Shown here: piece by piece, positions 5,778 to 8,712 of the stretch | Position numbering within the stretch: position 1 is the first letter of the stretch | Layout of the letters: every line of letters starts with the position of its first letter | Assembly (NCBI GenBank): GCA_016871655.1 | Contig: VHCR01000048.1 | Coordinates: forward strand, 1 to 8,712 | Direction: 5' to 3' | DNA from: Verrucomicrobiota bacterium | Lineage (GTDB): Bacteria; Verrucomicrobiota; Verrucomicrobiia; Chthoniobacterales; UBA6821 | DNA length: 8,712 nucleotides | Position numbers and translations under genes: made by a program | Notes under the pieces: model-generated | What the model saw: the letters and a program-made list of their open reading frames with translations, nothing else | Told to the model about the DNA's origin: nothing | The model's database searches: none

Positions 5778-7574
5778 ATGTCTTCCAAACTCTCTCTTCG
5801 CCACGAGATCTCACCCGCTGACACTTGGGATCTCACACCACTCTTTGCAACAGATCAAGCCTGGGAAACCTCATTCCAAGAGCTCTCGAAGCTCTATCTT
5901 ACCCTCGCTGATTTTCGCGGTCATCTTGGAGCATCTCCTCAAAAGCTTCATGATCTTTTGGAATATCAAAAAAAATGCAATCAACTCATCGAGCGACTCT
6001 CTCAATACGCGAGCCTGCGCGTCTCCGAAGACAGCAGCAATGCAACATCACTGGAACGAGAAGGACGTTTTCAATCATTGATCACTAAAATTGAAGAAGC
6101 TTCCTCGTTCATTGCACCTGAAATTCAAGCGATCGATAATAAAAAGTTTGCAGCTTTTCTCGCCGATCCTTTGCTCAAAAATTGGATCACTCCACTCGAG
6201 CGGCTTCGTCGTCAGCGCGATCACATTTTGAGTGATCGTGAAGAACGTCTCATGGCTTTGTGTGCTGCCACCATCGATGGCCACAGCGAAACTTTTTCAC
6301 AACTAACCAATGTCGATATGACTTTTGGAACGGTATGTGATGATCAAAATCGTGAGATTACACTCACCCAAAGCAGCTTCAGCTCACTCTTACAACGTCC
6401 CGATCGCAAAGTACGCCAAGAAGCTTTTGAAAAGTTTTATCAAGAATTTTCAGATCATCGCTACACGCTCGCTAGCTCTCTCGCCAGCTCGATCAAAGGC
6501 GATGTCTTCCACGCCCGTGCGCGCAACTATCCATCGGCGTTAGAAGAAGCACTTTTTGATGATGATGTTCCTGTTTCTGTCTACGATAATTTGATCACTG
6601 CTGTTCGCTCACGCCGCGATGTTTTGTTTCGCTATTACGAACTTCGTCGAAAAGTTTTTCAACTTCCTGATCTCCATGTCTACGACACCTACGCTCCTCT
6701 TGTAGCATCGATACAGAGCCATGTTTCTTTTGATGAAGCCACTGAAAAAGTTCTCGCCTCCTTGCATCCTCTTGGAAATGAGTATGTGCAAACCTTAGCT
6801 CGTGGCTTAAAACAAGAACGCTGGTGCGATCGTTATGAAAACAAAGGGAAGCGAAGCGGCGCCTTCTCTGCTGGAGGCTATGAGGGACCTCCCTATATTT
6901 TGATGAACTATAAAGCTGATGTTTTTGCTGACATCTACACGTTGACTCACGAGGCTGGGCACTCGATGCACACCTGGTATGCGCGCAAGACACAAATGTT
7001 CCAAAATTATCACTACCCTATTTTTTTAGCAGAAGTCGCTTCAACTTTTAATGAAGTCTTGCTCACCGAACATTTGCTGAAAACAACGGACGATCAAAAA
7101 ATGCGCGCCTACATCATCAATCGTCAAATCGATGATCTTCGCGGCACGGTCTTTCGTCAGACGATGTTTGCAGAGTTTGAAAAAATCACCCATGCTGCCG
7201 AAGAAGCTGGTGAGGCCCTCACGCTCGAATTTTTTAGAAAAACATATCGCACTCTGCTTGACAGCTATTTTGGACCCGGCGTCTTCATTGATGAAGCGTT
7301 GGAATTGGAGTGCCTCCGCATCCCTCATTTTTATAATGCATTTTATGTTTATCAATATGCTACCGGCATCTCAGCTGCAGTCACACTCGCAACACAAGTT
7401 TTAAAAACAGGGAATCATGAGCGCTACCTTGACTTCTTACGCAGTGGAGGAAGTCACTTCCCCATCGACACGTTGAAAACCGCCGGCGTTGATATGAAAA
7501 GTCCAGAGCCTGTCAAAACCACACTGGATCTGTTTGAGCGACGTGTTGAAGAACTCGAAGAACTCTTAAATTAA
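5778..7574 (+). CDS. pepF: Oligoendopeptidase F (peptidase family M3B)
   Basis: A cytosolic zinc metallopeptidase that cleaves short peptides and takes part in intracellular peptide turnover. The zinc site is HEAGH at 391-395, with Glu392 catalytic, His391 and His395 as ligands, and Glu419 in AEVASTFNE as the probable third ligand, a spacing usual for M3. Other family landmarks are RSGAFSAGGYEGPPYILMNY (359-378) and RIPHFYNAFYVYQYATG (514-530). The length of 598 residues is typical, so the gene is complete. The frame is open upstream to an ATG at 5700, but that would add a hydrophobic 26-residue leader overlapping the start of the divergent gene. MSSKLSLRHEISPADTWDL is the normal PepF beginning, so I chose 5778. 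No Shine-Dalgarno sequence is visible. It is divergent from the phosphatase-like gene and followed by a palindromic element. Confidence 0.95.
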   Translation: MSSKLSLRHEISPADTWDLTPLFATDQAWETSFQELSKLYLTLADFRGHLGASPQKLHDLLEYQKKCNQLIERLSQYASLRVSEDSSNATSLEREGRFQSLITKIEEASSFIAPEIQAIDNKKFAAFLADPLLKNWITPLERLRRQRDHILSDREERLMALCAATIDGHSETFSQLTNVDMTFGTVCDDQNREITLTQSSFSSLLQRPDRKVRQEAFEKFYQEFSDHRYTLASSLASSIKGDVFHARARNYPSALEEALFDDDVPVSVYDNLITAVRSRRDVLFRYYELRRKVFQLPDLHVYDTYAPLVASIQSHVSFDEATEKVLASLHPLGNEYVQTLARGLKQERWCDRYENKGKRSGAFSAGGYEGPPYILMNYKADVFADIYTLTHEAGHSMHTWYARKTQMFQNYHYPIFLAEVASTFNEVLLTEHLLKTTDDQKMRAYIINRQIDDLRGTVFRQTMFAEFEKITHAAEEAGEALTLEFFRKTYRTLLDSYFGPGVFIDEALELECLRIPHFYNAFYVYQYATGISAAVTLATQVLKTGNHERYLDFLRSGGSHFPIDTLKTAGVDMKSPEPVKTTLDLFERRVEELEELLN

Positions 7575-7598
7575 ATAAGTTTTTGCTGTTACAATGGC

Positions 7599-7743
7599 TT
7601 AGAGTTTAGTCAAAATGCGCTGATGCAGATGCAGGACAAGGAACGAGGAGCGCAGTACCGCAGTGTATATCTAATACTCGAGGACACGAGCACCGGAGTG
7701 ACACAGTCCTGCGCTGCAGCAGTAGCATTTTGGCAAACTCTAA
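7599..7743. repeat. 145-bp palindromic element (MITE/REP-like or structured RNA) before the kinase gene
   Basis: The outer arms 7599-7637 and 7706-7743 are imperfect inverted copies that begin with nine identical bases (TTAGAGTTT) and share CAAAATGC and GCAGGAC. The exact centre carries a GTAT/ATAC stem around an ATCTA loop (7665-7677). Inside are two related 22-bp direct copies (7644-7665 and 7679-7700), both starting CGAGGA and ending AGTG, with 16 of 22 matches. The element lies 24 nt after the pepF stop codon and ends 1 nt before the kinase ATG, so it must form most of any leader transcript. I see no ORF of its own. It could be a non-autonomous mobile element, a terminator or a regulatory leader. 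Confidence 0.65.
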
Positions 7744-7744
7744 T

Positions 7745-8712
7745 ATGAAACAGGGATTTTTGGATAAACTCATCGAACGCATTCGCCTCGTCCCTCCGCA
7801 CGAGATCAGCCAGTATTTGCAAGACCTCGCGCGCGATCGTGGTTTTTTAGAAACGATTTTTAATTCTCTGCTCGAAGGAATCATTGTCACGGATCCCCAA
7901 GGTCGTGTCATCTATCTCAATCGTGCATCGTGTGAATTCTTTGGCCTTCAGGGCCCCGAAAATATCGGAAAAGTTTTGTCTGCTGTTGTCCCTGGATTAT
8001 CGCTTGATTTCATCACTCAAGCCAATGAAGTTGCAAGTCGCGACCTAGAAGTTTTCTATCCTGAACATCGCTTTCTCAATTTTTATGTCGCTCCTCTCAT
8101 GAGCGATGAGAGTGAAAATTTTATTCGAACACTAGCGGGACGCGCGATTATTTTACGAGATATTACCAGCACACGACGTCAGGCAGAAGAGGCTCTTGCC
8201 AGCGAGCGTTCGTCAGTAGCAACACTGCTGGCTTCAGAGGTTGCTCATGAAATCGGAAATCCTCTCAACTCATTGACAATCCATTTGCAACTGCTCGAGC
8301 GGCGTCTTTCTAAGCTCCCGAAGGAGCAACGCGAAGAACTTCAACATTCTCTCTCTGTTGCAACAAATGAAGTCACACGCCTTGATCAAATCATCACTCA
8401 ATTTTTAAAAGCGATGCGACCTCTTCCTTTGCAACTCAAAATGGAAGAGCTGAACAGCGTTATTTTAGAGGTGCTCTCCTTTTTGAAACAAGAAATTGAA
8501 AATCGCAATATTGAACTAGAGTTAGCTCTTGAAAAAAATCTTCCTGCACTTTTGCTAGATCGCGATCAATTCAAACAGGCTCTCTACAACATTATTCGCA
8601 ATAGTTTTCAAGCTATGAAAGAAAGTGGCACCTTACGCGTACTCACTGGACGCGATGAAACTCATCTCTGGGTCAGCATTGGAGATACTGGTGGAGGCAT
8701 TTCCAGCGATAA
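7745..8712 (+). CDS. PAS-domain sensor histidine kinase, NtrB-like (C-terminus cut by window edge)
   Basis: This 322-residue fragment is a two-component kinase. The N-terminal helix (1-35) leads into a PAS domain (about 32-145, beginning FLETIFNSLLEGIIVTDPQG and ending near AIILRDITSTRR). The HisKA dimerisation helix follows, with the H-box ASEVAHEIGNPLNSL and phospho-accepting His168. The ATPase N-box is YNIIRNSFQAM (Asn286), and the G1 box GDTGGGI (313-319) stands just before the edge. The HEIGNPL pattern is of the NtrB/AtoS class, whose partners are often sigma54 response regulators; such a partner might lie downstream, outside the window. No membrane segment is present, so it is probably a cytosolic sensor. 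The ATG at 7745 has no Shine-Dalgarno sequence and abuts the palindromic element. The frame is open upstream to 7610, with an unlikely TTG at 7730 inside the repeat arm. The ligand is unknown. Confidence 0.9.
   Translation, partial: MKQGFLDKLIERIRLVPPHEISQYLQDLARDRGFLETIFNSLLEGIIVTDPQGRVIYLNRASCEFFGLQGPENIGKVLSAVVPGLSLDFITQANEVASRDLEVFYPEHRFLNFYVAPLMSDESENFIRTLAGRAIILRDITSTRRQAEEALASERSSVATLLASEVAHEIGNPLNSLTIHLQLLERRLSKLPKEQREELQHSLSVATNEVTRLDQIITQFLKAMRPLPLQLKMEELNSVILEVLSFLKQEIENRNIELELALEKNLPALLLDRDQFKQALYNIIRNSFQAMKESGTLRVLTGRDETHLWVSIGDTGGGISSD

Noticed and set aside
5407..6081. Plus-strand 224-residue frame bridging the phosphatase-like gene and pepF
   Set aside because: It spans the antisense of one gene and a wrong frame of the other and shows no family motif.
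6595..6993. Minus-strand 132-residue frame opposite pepF
   Set aside because: It lies opposite the highly conserved M3 catalytic region, has a Cys/Arg/His-rich composition typical of shadows, and no recognisable domain.
7599..7743. Integron attC site or CRISPR unit
   Set aside because: There are no GTTRRRY-type core sites and no integrase or cassette context. The internal copies are only two and are diverged, so this is neither attC nor CRISPR.
7606..7911. Minus-strand frames of 101 and 70 residues over the pepF-kinase gap
   Set aside because: They run through the palindromic element and antisense to the kinase N-terminus, with low-complexity composition.

Overview
The window looks like the chromosome of a moderately AT-leaning Gram-negative-type bacterium. 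Start codons mostly lack a clear Shine-Dalgarno sequence, and the few gaps between genes are filled with palindromic or heptameric repeats. The N-terminus of the sensor kinase at the right edge (a 'LARDRGFLETIFN.L.EGI.VTD' pattern) reminds me of Verrucomicrobia/PVC-group NtrB-like kinases. I hold that placement only loosely, because it rests on memory and no database was searched.

Layout from left to right. (1) Minus strand, running off the left edge: the N-terminal membrane part of a DUF21 (CNNM/CorC-type) protein. (2) A short divergent promoter region carrying a 7-bp degenerate tandem array. (3) Plus strand: a complete phosphoenolpyruvate carboxylase gene (ppc), longer than usual because two repeat-like stretches have been absorbed in frame. 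(4) A convergent gap of about 120 bp made of a stop-codon hairpin and a long inverted repeat built from 7-bp units. (5) Minus strand: a 722-residue protein with the CX5R signature CMSGKDR near its C-terminus. It looks like a remote relative of the SopB/IpgD inositol-phosphate phosphatases, which are host-directed effectors in known pathogens. (6) Divergent from it: a complete oligoendopeptidase F gene (pepF, peptidase family M3). (7) A 145-bp palindromic element filling nearly the whole gap. (8) Plus strand, running off the right edge: a PAS-domain sensor histidine kinase whose start codon follows directly after the element.

The housekeeping genes (ppc for anaplerosis, pepF for peptide turnover) show no obvious functional link to each other. 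Every gene border is a strand switch or a repeat, so I see no multi-gene operon. The most notable content is the SopB-like protein, whose P-loop has Glu where the family has Thr, and the dense repeat load, including in-frame insertions in an essential-type enzyme. Together they suggest a host-associated bacterium with active small palindromic elements; this is inference.
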